The notes under the pieces: model-generated
The model's input: only the letters and a program-made list of their open reading frames with translations
What the model was told of the DNA's origin: nothing
The model's database searches: none
Origin: Betaproteobacteria bacterium
GTDB taxonomy: Bacteria > Pseudomonadota > Gammaproteobacteria > Burkholderiales > Rhodocyclaceae
DNA: 12,448 nucleotides
Direction of reading: 5' to 3'
Assembly: GCA_028065725.1 (NCBI GenBank)
Contig: JAPTVL010000317.1
Location: 1-12,448, forward strand
Shown: positions 5,602 to 12,448 of the stretch, piece by piece
Position numbering within the stretch: the stretch's first letter is position 1
Layout of the letters: the number at the start of each line of letters is the position of its first letter
Made by a program: the position numbers and the translations under genes

Positions 5602-8600
5602 GTGCTAAGTATCAGCCCACTGACCATTCCCGCCGGCTCCGGCGGCGGCGCCGAAGGCATAGCCGCATATCTCGCGGACGGCGATGCGCAGTACCAGTAC
5701 CGGTCCGAAGGCGGCGCGGCCCCCAGCATGTGGTTGGGAGCCGGCGCGCAGGCGCTCGGCCTGCAGGGCGACGTGCAGGCGGCAGACCATGTTGCGCTCC
5801 TGCAGGGGCTGCATCCTGCCACTGGCGAGCCTCTTGGCCAGAAGCAGAAGCATTCCGACAAGGCCACCCGGTGCGGCTGGGACTGCACGCTGTCCGCTCC
5901 TAAGAGCTTCTCCGCGATCTGGGCTACGGCGGCCGAGGCCGACCGGGCGCAGCTCGAAGCGGCGCACGACCGTGCCGTGGCCCGGACCGTCGCAATGATC
6001 GAGCAGATCGCGCGATGCCGACAAGGCAAGGCCGGCGCCGAGAAGGTCGAAGCCGCCATCATCGCCGCAGCGCATCGACACTCCACGAGCCGGCTGTTGG
6101 ATCCGCAGATCCACACGCATGTCTCTCTCATGAATTTGGCGCGGCGCCCGGACGGCACCTGGGGCGCACTGGAGGTGCGAGATCTCTACCGCCTGCAGCG
6201 CCTGATCGGTGCGGCGTATCGCGCCGAGCTGGCGGCGGAGCTGCGCGAACTCGGGTATTGCGTCGCCTCCGACAAGGCGGCATTCCGAATCGTCGGCGTG
6301 CCCGATGCCGCCGCTGAGCGGTGGTCGCAGCGGCGGCATCAGATCCTCGACGCGATGGGGGGCGACACGGGCGGCAACGCCGCGGCCGCCGAGCGCGCCG
6401 CGCTGCAAACCCGCGGCGCGAAGGAGCATCGCCCCGCCGAAGAGCTGCATGCCATGTGGCAGCAGCAGGCAGCGGAGATGGGATGGACCGGCGAGCTGCT
6501 CATCCCCGAGGACTTCCACCAGTCAAGCTTTGAAGATGCCCTGCAGGCGCACCTGCACGCGACCTGGCAGAACGCTGCCGTCCTGAAAGACAGGGACCTG
6601 CAGCGCCTCGTGATGGAAGCCGCCGGCCACGCTGGCGTGCGCGTCGACGAGGCGCTGCAGCGCACAGAAGCAGCGCGAGCCGGATTGGTGCGCCTGACTG
6701 GTCAGGACGGCGAGATCTACTGGACGACACCCGAGCATCTGCAGACCTCGCGCGAGCTGCGAGAGTTAGCCAAAGAGCTCGCTTCCAGCCGCGCCCACAC
6801 AATCCCGCCCGAGCTGATCGATGCGCAAATCGCGGCCGCTGCGGAACGCGGCTTGACGCTTCGACCGGAGCAAGAAGCCGCACTGCGGCACTTCGCCGAG
6901 GCCTCCGGCCTGTCACTGGTCGTCGGCGCCGCCGGCGCGGGAAAAACCACGGCCATGGACGCGTACTGTCAGGCCTCGAAGGCTGCGGGCTTCCGTGTGC
7001 TCGGCCTTGCCCCGTCAGGCAAGGCCGCCGAGCAGCTCGGGCAGGATGCGCACATCGATGCCCGCACGATCCACTCCCTCCTTCTGCGCGAGCAGAAGGC
7101 GGAGGATGAGGGTAGGCCATCGCTGCTCGACGATCACACGATTCTGCTGGTCGACGAGGCCGGGATGCTGGATTCCAAGCTCACTCGCGACCTGCTCGCC
7201 CTGGCCAAGAAGCACGGCTGCTCGGTGCGCCTGGTCGGTGACGATCAGCAGGTGGCGCCGGTGGCCGCCGGCTCACCCTTCCGCGTCCTCGCGCGAGACT
7301 TCAAACCAGCCGAACTCGTTGAGCATCGGCGTCAACGGCATGCCTGGGCCCGGGATGCCGCCAAGGCTCTGCGGGCTGGCGAGGCCGCCGATGCGCTGGC
7401 AGCCTACCGCGAGCGCGGTTGGCTGCACATCGCGGAGACCCGGGAAGCTGCGCAGGAATTTATCGTTCGGCGCTGGGCCGAGGCCTTCGACCCCACCGAC
7501 GCGCGCAACTGCGTTCTGACGGCTCCAACGAACGCGGATGTTGGAGCACTGAACGATCTCGCGCGGGAGAGTCTGCGCGCCGGCGGCCTGCTCGACGGCG
7601 AGGCCGTGCGCTGGGCGAATGGTCCGCGCGAGTACAGCATCGGGGATCGTGTGCTCGTTCGCAAAAACGATCGCGACGCCGATGTCAAAAACGGCAATCT
7701 CGGCACGGTGCACCTGGTCGATTCGCAACTGATCACCATCGAGCTCGACAACGGCCGCATGGTCACCCTGCAGGCGGGCGTGTTCGATGCAGTGAAGCTC
7801 GAACGCGGCTACGCCATCAGCGTTCACGCGTCGCAGGGTTCGACGGCCGAGCACACGCGCAACCTCTTGGCCGGTGGGAACCTCGACAAGTTGCTCGCGT
7901 ACGTGCAAGGCACCAGGCACCGCGAGTCCGCGGAGCTGGTCCTGGTCGCATCCGACTGTGAGCGCCTCGCTGCGCTCGCCGGCGTCGAGATCGACGGCGA
8001 GACGCAACTCACGCCATGGCAGCTCATCGAGGCGGCTGCTCGCAAGCTGAGCGAGGCCGCGCCGCACGAGGACGTGGCCGACTTCCAGGTGGATGTCGAG
8101 CCCGAGCCCTCCGCACAGCCAGAAGTCACTTCCGCGACCGCGCGATCTGAGGCCCGCGCAGCCGCTCCGTCCAAGGCCTCGCAGGAGAACGAAACAATGA
8201 CCACCAATCCCAATCCCGAACGCGCCCAAGCGGCGCGAGCCCACGCCGCGGCATGGTTCGACCGGTCGCACTTCGCACGCGGCCGCAAAGACCCCTCCGA
8301 CGCCGAACTGTTGGCGTGGGCGTACCTCCATGACCGCGCCGATTCGGCCGGAATCCCACCCGACGACGCGCCGGTTCCTGACCCGCGCGACGTGCCCGAG
8401 TGGGCGATGCAACTGCGCGAGGCCGCCCGGTCGGCCTCGGCCGCGCAGGGCATGCGCGCCGAGATCCAGAACCTGCAGGGTTTCTGTGAATTCGAGCACG
8501 AAAACGCACGTGAGAGGGCCTTCGAGGCCGCCGAAGGCCCTCCCGAAAACCCCGCGGACCGCCTCGACCCTGCTGCCCGTTGGCTTGACAGGGTGATGCC

Positions 8601-8766
8601 CAGCGAGAGCGAGGAAGAGCAGGCCGACGCCGACGCAGCCGCGGCCGAAACGGTTGGTGAGGCCCCGTGGACACCGCCCAACGGCTCAGATCCGGGCGAC
8701 CCGGATTGGCTCGGCTGGCAGGCGGAGCAGGCGTGGGCTGCCGAGGAAGAAGCCGAAGCCGAATGA
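5602..8766 (+). CDS. mobF: MOBF conjugative relaxase-helicase (TrwC/TraI family)
   Basis: A 1054-residue bifunctional protein, close to R388 TrwC (966). It starts at GTG 5602, giving the family's MLSISPLT opening, with AAGGA at 5590-5594 and only 3 bases after the coupling-protein stop. Relaxase domain (1 to about 290): Tyr23 and Tyr31 have the same 8-residue spacing as TrwC Tyr18/Tyr26, and the metal-binding histidines H160, H171 and H173 (HSTSR...DPQIHTH) keep the TrwC spacing. The helicase part shows Walker A GAAGAGKTT (442-450), DEAG (518-521), GDDQQ (546-550), SVHASQGST (740-748) and arginine-finger-like TRHR (771-774). It should nick oriT, stay covalently bound to the 5' end, unwind the plasmid and recircularise it in the recipient. 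Residues after about 825 are a charged, mostly helical tail with a possible internal translation start. Confidence 0.95.
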   Translation: MLSISPLTIPAGSGGGAEGIAAYLADGDAQYQYRSEGGAAPSMWLGAGAQALGLQGDVQAADHVALLQGLHPATGEPLGQKQKHSDKATRCGWDCTLSAPKSFSAIWATAAEADRAQLEAAHDRAVARTVAMIEQIARCRQGKAGAEKVEAAIIAAAHRHSTSRLLDPQIHTHVSLMNLARRPDGTWGALEVRDLYRLQRLIGAAYRAELAAELRELGYCVASDKAAFRIVGVPDAAAERWSQRRHQILDAMGGDTGGNAAAAERAALQTRGAKEHRPAEELHAMWQQQAAEMGWTGELLIPEDFHQSSFEDALQAHLHATWQNAAVLKDRDLQRLVMEAAGHAGVRVDEALQRTEAARAGLVRLTGQDGEIYWTTPEHLQTSRELRELAKELASSRAHTIPPELIDAQIAAAAERGLTLRPEQEAALRHFAEASGLSLVVGAAGAGKTTAMDAYCQASKAAGFRVLGLAPSGKAAEQLGQDAHIDARTIHSLLLREQKAEDEGRPSLLDDHTILLVDEAGMLDSKLTRDLLALAKKHGCSVRLVGDDQQVAPVAAGSPFRVLARDFKPAELVEHRRQRHAWARDAAKALRAGEAADALAAYRERGWLHIAETREAAQEFIVRRWAEAFDPTDARNCVLTAPTNADVGALNDLARESLRAGGLLDGEAVRWANGPREYSIGDRVLVRKNDRDADVKNGNLGTVHLVDSQLITIELDNGRMVTLQAGVFDAVKLERGYAISVHASQGSTAEHTRNLLAGGNLDKLLAYVQGTRHRESAELVLVASDCERLAALAGVEIDGETQLTPWQLIEAAARKLSEAAPHEDVADFQVDVEPEPSAQPEVTSATARSEARAAAPSKASQENETMTTNPNPERAQAARAHAAAWFDRSHFARGRKDPSDAELLAWAYLHDRADSAGIPPDDAPVPDPRDVPEWAMQLREAARSASAAQGMRAEIQNLQGFCEFEHENARERAFEAAEGPPENPADRLDPAARWLDRVMPSESEEEQADADAAAAETVGEAPWTPPNGSDPGDPDWLGWQAEQAWAAEEEAEAE
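8183..8199 (+). promoter_or_regulatory. Possible internal ribosome site and start inside the relaxase gene
   Basis: AGGAGA (8183-8188) precedes an in-frame ATG at 8197 (Met866) at near-ideal distance. Initiation here would give a separate 189-residue protein made of the relaxase C-terminal tail (MTTNPNPERAQ...). The leader closely resembles that of the next gene (GAGGAGAAACAAC before ATGACGACC at 8836). It also falls exactly at the junction between a low-complexity linker and a new domain. The F plasmid makes a shorter TraI* from an internal start. Confidence 0.4.
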
Positions 8767-8774
8767 CCCCAAAC

Positions 8775-8802
8775 GACTGGCGCGTTGCGCGGCGCGCCGG
8801 TC
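8775..8802 (+). other. Intercistronic hairpin after the relaxase gene
   Basis: GACTGGCGCG (8775-8784) pairs with CGCGCCGGTC (8793-8802), ten pairs including one G-U in RNA, with an 8-nt loop. It begins 9 bases after the relaxase stop. There is no T tract, so it is unlikely to terminate. It could protect the upstream mRNA or set different expression for the downstream genes. Confidence 0.4.
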
Positions 8803-8835
8803 ACACACATCCACCCCCGCGCGAGGAGAAACAAC

Positions 8836-9126
8836 ATGACGACCGTCCAAACCCCAACCACCCTCACCCCAGACCTGCTCCACGAGTCCGCCGCGGCGCT
8901 TGACCAGATCTGCCAGGACCAGGCCTGCGCAGGAGAGATCTGGGTCGAAGACCTCGACCAACTCACCCTGCACCTCGGCCTGCCGGGGCGCGAAGACATG
9001 GAGCCTGCGCTGCACGAACTGCTGACCGGGGCGCCGACAGATCTGGCAAGGGGGATCGCGATTGGCTTGAGCATGGCTTGGCTGTCCAGTTTCGCTTTGC
9101 CCCTGCCCCTGCCAGTCACCCACTAA
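8836..9126 (+). CDS. Hypothetical small protein
   Basis: A 96-residue protein from ATG 8836, chosen over an upstream in-frame TTG at 8785 because GAGGAGAA (8823-8830) stands at the right distance. The upstream codons also fall inside the hairpin. The N-terminal two thirds are acidic and helical (LLHESAAALDQICQDQACAG, then EDLDQLTLHLGL), with two Cys at 26 and 31. The end (residues 70-94) is hydrophobic (ARGIAIGLSMAWLSSFALPLPLP) and could be a membrane anchor or buried helix. I recognise no family. It sits between the relaxase and membrane genes of the type IVB block, 16 bases before the next start, so it is probably in the transfer operon. Confidence 0.7.
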   Translation: MTTVQTPTTLTPDLLHESAAALDQICQDQACAGEIWVEDLDQLTLHLGLPGREDMEPALHELLTGAPTDLARGIAIGLSMAWLSSFALPLPLPVTH

Positions 9127-9142
9127 CCCAAGGAGCACAACC

Positions 9143-9466
9143 ATGCCCATGCCCAAGCAGCTCTCCCGCCCCTGGGACGCCGCGGCCGCCGGCGTCGCCG
9201 CCTACGCAGTCGCCTTCATCCTCCAGTGGGGGAGCTGCTTGTGGGCCGTCTACCGGGTTCCGTTCCGTGGCGTTCTGACCAGCGCCTGGGCATGGCACTG
9301 GTACCACGCGCAGTTCGTGGCCTGGCTGCAAGCCGCGCACTTGGCCGCGTTGGTGCCGGAAGGCTGGTGCTTCACCACCATTTCAATTGTCGCGGGGCTG
9401 TTCGTCTCGCACGGCGTGCTCAACCCCAAACCACTGTCTTTGCCTTCGAGGAACCGCCATGCATAA
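9143..9466 (+). CDS. Small membrane protein in the DotA/TraY operon
   Basis: A 107-residue protein with a strong ribosome site (AAGGAG at 9130-9135). Hydrophobic segments at about 13-37 and 77-94 suggest two membrane spans, joined by a Trp/His-rich amphipathic stretch (WAWHWYHAQFVAWLQAAHLAAL, residues 49-70). The C-terminus is short and basic. No family is recognised. Its 3' end overlaps the DotA/TraY start by 8 bases, a sign of tight translational coupling, so it may assemble with that protein in the inner membrane. In IncI plasmids small genes also precede traY, but I cannot assign it to a named one. Confidence 0.75.
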   Translation: MPMPKQLSRPWDAAAAGVAAYAVAFILQWGSCLWAVYRVPFRGVLTSAWAWHWYHAQFVAWLQAAHLAALVPEGWCFTTISIVAGLFVSHGVLNPKPLSLPSRNRHA

Positions 9467-11765
9467 CCGATCCAAAAATGTCGCGCGGGGCCTCGTCGGC
9501 TTCGGCCTGATGCTGTTTGCCATGGCCGCCGCCTATGCGCAGGTGACGGCCGCCGCCGGCGCGCCGCAGATCCAGCAATACCTGTCGGCCACGCCCTCGG
9601 GGGATTTGAGCGTGGCGGTGTTCACGGCCGCGCTCGGCAGCTTCTTCACTTCGCCTTTCACGCAAGTTGGCGCGCCAACCACGGTGGTCGGCACCGTCTT
9701 CATGATGTTCAACGCCGGCATCTTCGCCATCGGCATGGTCTGGGTGACCTACGGCATCGGCGCGGGCATCATCCAGACCGCGCATGAAGGCGTGGTGCTC
9801 GGCAAGCGGTTCAACCCGCTGTGGATGCCGATCCGCATGACCATGGGCATCGGCGGTCTGGCTCCCATCTTCAGCGGCTACTCGCTGTCGCAGGCCGTGA
9901 TGATGTTCCTGGCCAGCCTGGGCATCGGGCTGTGCAACTTCATGTGGACAGGCGCCGTCGGGATCATGAGCAGCGGGCAGCCCCTGATTTCACCGGCGTT
10001 CATGGCGCCGCCCACTGGCGGGTCGTCCTATCAGGAGGCGGCGCAGGCCATCTTCATTGGGCGCGTGTGCCAGGACGCATGGAATTCGAACCAGAACAGC
10101 GTGGCGCAGGCGCTTCAGAATCGCTCGGTTGGGCTGACGCCTGCGACCGACCCCATGTATGGCGTCGCGGCACCTGGGGCGACAGACCTTGTGACGATTT
10201 CAACGTCCCTGGCGGACGCGCCAAGTTCATCCAGCGGGACAGCAAAGACAGGCATCAGCTTTGACGGGCCGAACCAGCAGGCGATGTGCGGATCAGTCTG
10301 GGTCACCCAGCCCTCGACGTTTTTCGCGCCGGGGCGCCAGTCGTCAAGCCTCGTGGGCTTTCGCGTGGCGTCCGTCAATTACGACCAGATCACGTCCCAG
10401 GTGCAGAGCGCCTATGTGTCGAATTTCTCGGCCTTCCAGCAAAACGTCATCGCGCTGGCGGACGGCTGGTGGAACAGCTATATCGCCTATGCGAATCGGG
10501 GCGCCGTGGCGAGCAACACCACGGCAGGCGTGCCGGTGTTCCCCCAAACCCAGATCAGCGCCGCGGCGCAAAGCTACGCCGATGGCGTCCAGGGGGCCGT
10601 CGCGCAGAATGTCTCCACGCAGAACCTTGCATCGATCAACCAGGCGGCGCAGCAGGAGATGCTGCGATACGGTTGGTTTGGGGCAGGCGGCTGGTACGCC
10701 ACCATGTCGGAGCTGCAGTCTTCGGTCGATGAGGCCGCGCAGGACGTCGCCCTGAAAACGAGTTTGCCGAGCGCGGCCGTGATGCGTGATTCAGTCGCGG
10801 GGCAAACACTCGGCGCCGTGGTGCATGCCTTCCAAGCCACACAGAAGACCATCGGCTATGACGGGTCGATGATCACCACCCCGACCGGCAACATGAGCCT
10901 GGGGCAGGCCGTGGTCTCCAAGATCATGGACATGGCCAGCGCTGGCACGCCTGGCCAGCTCGCGGGGTCTGGCGCCCCACTGGTCGATCCCATCATGTCG
11001 ATGAAGAACCTGGGCGACTATCTGATGACACTCGGCGAGGCGCCCGCCGCGTCGAAGGTCGGCTTGTGGGTCGCGGAGATCGGCGGGGCATTGACTGGCC
11101 AGGTGGAGGTGGCCGCCGGGGCGCAGGCGCTGCGCGGCGCGATGAACGACAAGCTCGGCGGCGTCATCGAGGGCGCGACGGTGTTGTTTTTCTTAGGCGC
11201 GTTCATGAGCCTGTATCTGCCCCTCATCCCCTTCATTCATTGGTGGAGCGGGCTCGTGCAGTACGTCACCGTCGTGTTCGAAGGGCTTGCCGCCGCGCCG
11301 CTGTGGGCGTTCGCACACTTGGACGCCAACGGCGAAGGCTTGGGCGGTCGGACGGAGCGGGGCTATTTGTTTGCCCTGAACGTCTTGTTTCGACCGGCGC
11401 TGATGTTGATCGGGTTCATTCTTGCGGCCGGCGTGATGCTGTTGCTGGGCAGCGTGCTGGCGGCCTTGTTCCTCCCAGCCATGGCCAACATGCAGGGCAA
11501 TTCAGTGACGGGGGTGGCCTCGGTCATCGGGTTCGTGGTCATTTACGGACTGCTGAATTTCACCCTGATCAGTTCCGTTTTCAACCTGGTGACCCTGCTG
11601 CCTGATCAGGTGCTTGGCTGGATCGGGCATGCGCCCGGGGTGCAGCTCGGCAAGGAGGTCGGCGACAAAGTGCATGGCCTGGTGGTGGCCTCGATGGGCG
11701 GCGCCCGGCGGGCGCTGCCAGCCAAGCGGTCCGAATCGGATGAGACGAAGGGCCGCAAGAAGTGA
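9459..11765 (+). CDS. traY: DotA/TraY family type IVB secretion membrane protein
   Basis: A 768-residue protein, near R64 TraY (about 745) and shorter than Legionella DotA (1048). The start at ATG 9459 has GAGGAA at 9448-9453 and exposes a signal peptide (residues 1-27, ending AYA-Q). Hydrophobic segments lie at about 73-107 and 122-170. A large periplasmic region (about 180-565) follows, with two Cys near 204 and 276 that may pair, and then spans at about 571-605, 643-674 and 685-710. The segment APLWAFAHLDANGEG (about 611-626), with FRPALMLIGF after it, is characteristic of the family. The C-terminus is basic. DotA/TraY is an inner-membrane part of Dot/Icm and IncI conjugation channels; in IncI, TraY is the donor protein recognised by entry exclusion. 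No other Dot/Icm gene is seen here. Confidence 0.9.
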   Translation: MHNRSKNVARGLVGFGLMLFAMAAAYAQVTAAAGAPQIQQYLSATPSGDLSVAVFTAALGSFFTSPFTQVGAPTTVVGTVFMMFNAGIFAIGMVWVTYGIGAGIIQTAHEGVVLGKRFNPLWMPIRMTMGIGGLAPIFSGYSLSQAVMMFLASLGIGLCNFMWTGAVGIMSSGQPLISPAFMAPPTGGSSYQEAAQAIFIGRVCQDAWNSNQNSVAQALQNRSVGLTPATDPMYGVAAPGATDLVTISTSLADAPSSSSGTAKTGISFDGPNQQAMCGSVWVTQPSTFFAPGRQSSSLVGFRVASVNYDQITSQVQSAYVSNFSAFQQNVIALADGWWNSYIAYANRGAVASNTTAGVPVFPQTQISAAAQSYADGVQGAVAQNVSTQNLASINQAAQQEMLRYGWFGAGGWYATMSELQSSVDEAAQDVALKTSLPSAAVMRDSVAGQTLGAVVHAFQATQKTIGYDGSMITTPTGNMSLGQAVVSKIMDMASAGTPGQLAGSGAPLVDPIMSMKNLGDYLMTLGEAPAASKVGLWVAEIGGALTGQVEVAAGAQALRGAMNDKLGGVIEGATVLFFLGAFMSLYLPLIPFIHWWSGLVQYVTVVFEGLAAAPLWAFAHLDANGEGLGGRTERGYLFALNVLFRPALMLIGFILAAGVMLLLGSVLAALFLPAMANMQGNSVTGVASVIGFVVIYGLLNFTLISSVFNLVTLLPDQVLGWIGHAPGVQLGKEVGDKVHGLVVASMGGARRALPAKRSESDETKGRKK

Positions 11766-12004
11766 TGAGCCAGTGCAGGCGGGATGCCGATTTGTCGGCC
11801 CGCGCCGTCTTCGCGGCGAGGGCCAAGATCGATGCCGCTGCGCGGGCGGCGCGGAGCGGGCTGCCGCGCGAGGAGCGGCGGGAAATGGCGCTCAGCTACA
11901 TCTACAGCCTGATGTTCCCGCTGGACGATCTGCTGATCCTCCAGGGGCGTGAGTGGCTTGCATGTGGCGTGCCGGACCCGCTTGATTTCCTGGATCGGCG
12001 GTGA
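11765..12004 (+). CDS. Hypothetical small protein coupled to DotA/TraY
   Basis: A 79-residue protein whose ATG overlaps the DotA/TraY stop (TGATG, 11763-11767), so its translation depends on termination of that gene. A GTG three bases upstream could add one residue. The N-terminal half is basic and helical (ARAVFAARAKIDAAARAAR), the second half has a hydrophobic stretch (ALSYIYSLMFPLDDLLILQ) that is too short and acidic for a clear membrane span. I recognise no family. In IncI plasmids the gene after traY is excA/excB (entry exclusion), so the position is suggestive, but the sequence gives no support and the length is far below ExcA. Confidence 0.65.
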   Translation: MSQCRRDADLSARAVFAARAKIDAAARAARSGLPREERREMALSYIYSLMFPLDDLLILQGREWLACGVPDPLDFLDRR

Positions 12005-12448
12005 GAGGGTGATGGTTTCATTGAAGCTATCAAGGCGATGCCTGCGGCCCGGGCTGCTGAGGTTCCACCCCGAACCCCGAGCCCCTGCGGGTCTCGGCCC
12101 TGTCGGGTCCGCATCCCTATCGCAAAGGAAAAGGCAGCACACGTGCCGCGCCGCAAGCGGCTTGCACCAGTGCCCCAGGCAGGCCCGGCGCGAGCGCCAG
12201 GCCTCAAGGCAAAGGCATGCCCGCTGCGCGGACACTCAGGACTGGCCAGTGCCCGGCTTCGCCGGGCAAGGATGGCCCCCGGCACCAGGGGGGTGGGGCG
12301 ACTTCCTGCGCCTTGCCGGGGACTCGCTGCGCTCGCAGCAAGTCCTGCGCGCCAGCCCGCAAGAAGCGGGCCGCTCGCGCGCTGCGCTTGCTCACTCTGG
12401 CACTTGTCCTTGCAACCCGGCATCCCGCCTGCGGCGGGCACGGCTTGG
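12005..12448. other. Gene-free, hairpin-rich GC region at the right edge
   Basis: No convincing gene is seen. Perfect short inverted repeats crowd the stretch: TGCCCGGC-TTC-GCCGGGCA (12250-12268), CCCCC/GGGGG (12276-12292), GCTGCG-CT-CGCAGC inside GACT/AGTC (12321-12344), GCCCGC-AAGAA-GCGGGC (12355-12371) and CCCGCC-TGC-GGCGGG (12424-12438), plus weaker ones at 12077-12097 and 12143-12167. None is followed by a T tract. A frame from ATG 12012 stays open to the window end but its Arg/Ala/Gly/Pro-rich translation looks like chance in GC-rich DNA. REP-like repeats, a structured leader of a gene beyond the window or an untranslated RNA are possible. Confidence 0.5.

Noticed and set aside
5139..6158. 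Long minus-strand frame of 339 codons over the coupling-protein/relaxase junction
   Set aside because: It is antisense to two well-supported genes with visible catalytic motifs, and its Ser/Ala/Pro-rich translation is typical of GC-rich shadow frames.
7273..9119. Minus-strand frames of 408 and 431 codons over the relaxase C-terminal half
   Set aside because: Both are antisense to the relaxase and the small gene at 8836, show no domain and have no ribosome site worth noting.
9387..9458. Upstream in-frame start of the DotA/TraY frame at 9387
   Set aside because: It would bury the signal peptide behind 24 Cys/Arg/Ser-rich residues and overlap the previous gene deeply; ATG 9459 has a proper ribosome site.
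11902..12441. Minus-strand frame of 179 codons at the right edge
   Set aside because: The translation is low in complexity and crosses the hairpin cluster and the end of the + strand gene at 11765; chance open frames are common at this GC content.
12012..12448. Open + strand frame from ATG 12012 running off the window
   Set aside because: No ribosome site and an Arg/Ala/Gly/Pro/Gln composition without recognisable motif; kept only as a note because the end is not visible.

Overview
The window looks like one end of a tRNA-associated integrative, mobilisable or conjugative element in a GC-rich proteobacterium. A betaproteobacterial (Burkholderiales-like) or Acidithiobacillus-like host is the best guess. 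That guess rests on base composition, the tRNA-Thr and its terminator, and the gene families present; the sequence alone does not identify a species. All convincing genes read on the + strand.

Layout from left to right. A complete tRNA-Thr(UGU) with its own terminator (46-184) marks a likely chromosomal boundary. About 390 bases without a gene follow, holding several palindromes and TTCCCAC repeats that could be recombinase or excisionase sites. No integrase is present in the window. Next is a control and replication module: a small excisionase/AlpA-like HTH protein (575), a winged-helix protein (901, ATGA-coupled), a possible frameshifted or overlapping tail (1260), a structured leader, a RepB-type primase (1481) and an unrecognised protein (2450). 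The primase and the 2450 gene are visibly AT-richer than the rest.

The DNA-processing module has the same order as plasmid R388: oriT, ribbon-helix-helix accessory protein (TrwA-like, 3129), coupling ATPase (TrwB-like, 3388), MOBF relaxase-helicase (TrwC-like, 5602). The 193-base gap before the accessory gene carries a hairpin almost identical to the TrwC-binding hairpin of R388. On the same (minus) strand it is followed by GTGGGGTGT/G, the core of the F-plasmid nic site, and then by two sets of GNTTC boxes spaced 10 bp apart. The predicted orientation would send the replication side first and the tra genes last.

The final block (8836-12004) encodes two small unrecognised proteins, a 768-residue DotA/TraY family membrane protein with a signal peptide, and a 79-residue protein coupled to it by a TGATG overlap. 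DotA/TraY belongs to type IVB (IncI/Dot-Icm) secretion systems, so a MOBF/IncW-like relaxosome sits beside a type IVB component. The last 440 bases hold a dense set of GC-rich hairpins and no convincing gene.

Working model: the relaxase and accessory protein nick oriT, the coupling protein passes the relaxase-DNA complex to a type IVB channel, and the DotA/TraY protein is either part of that channel (other subunits beyond the window) or a replacement subunit used with a helper's channel.
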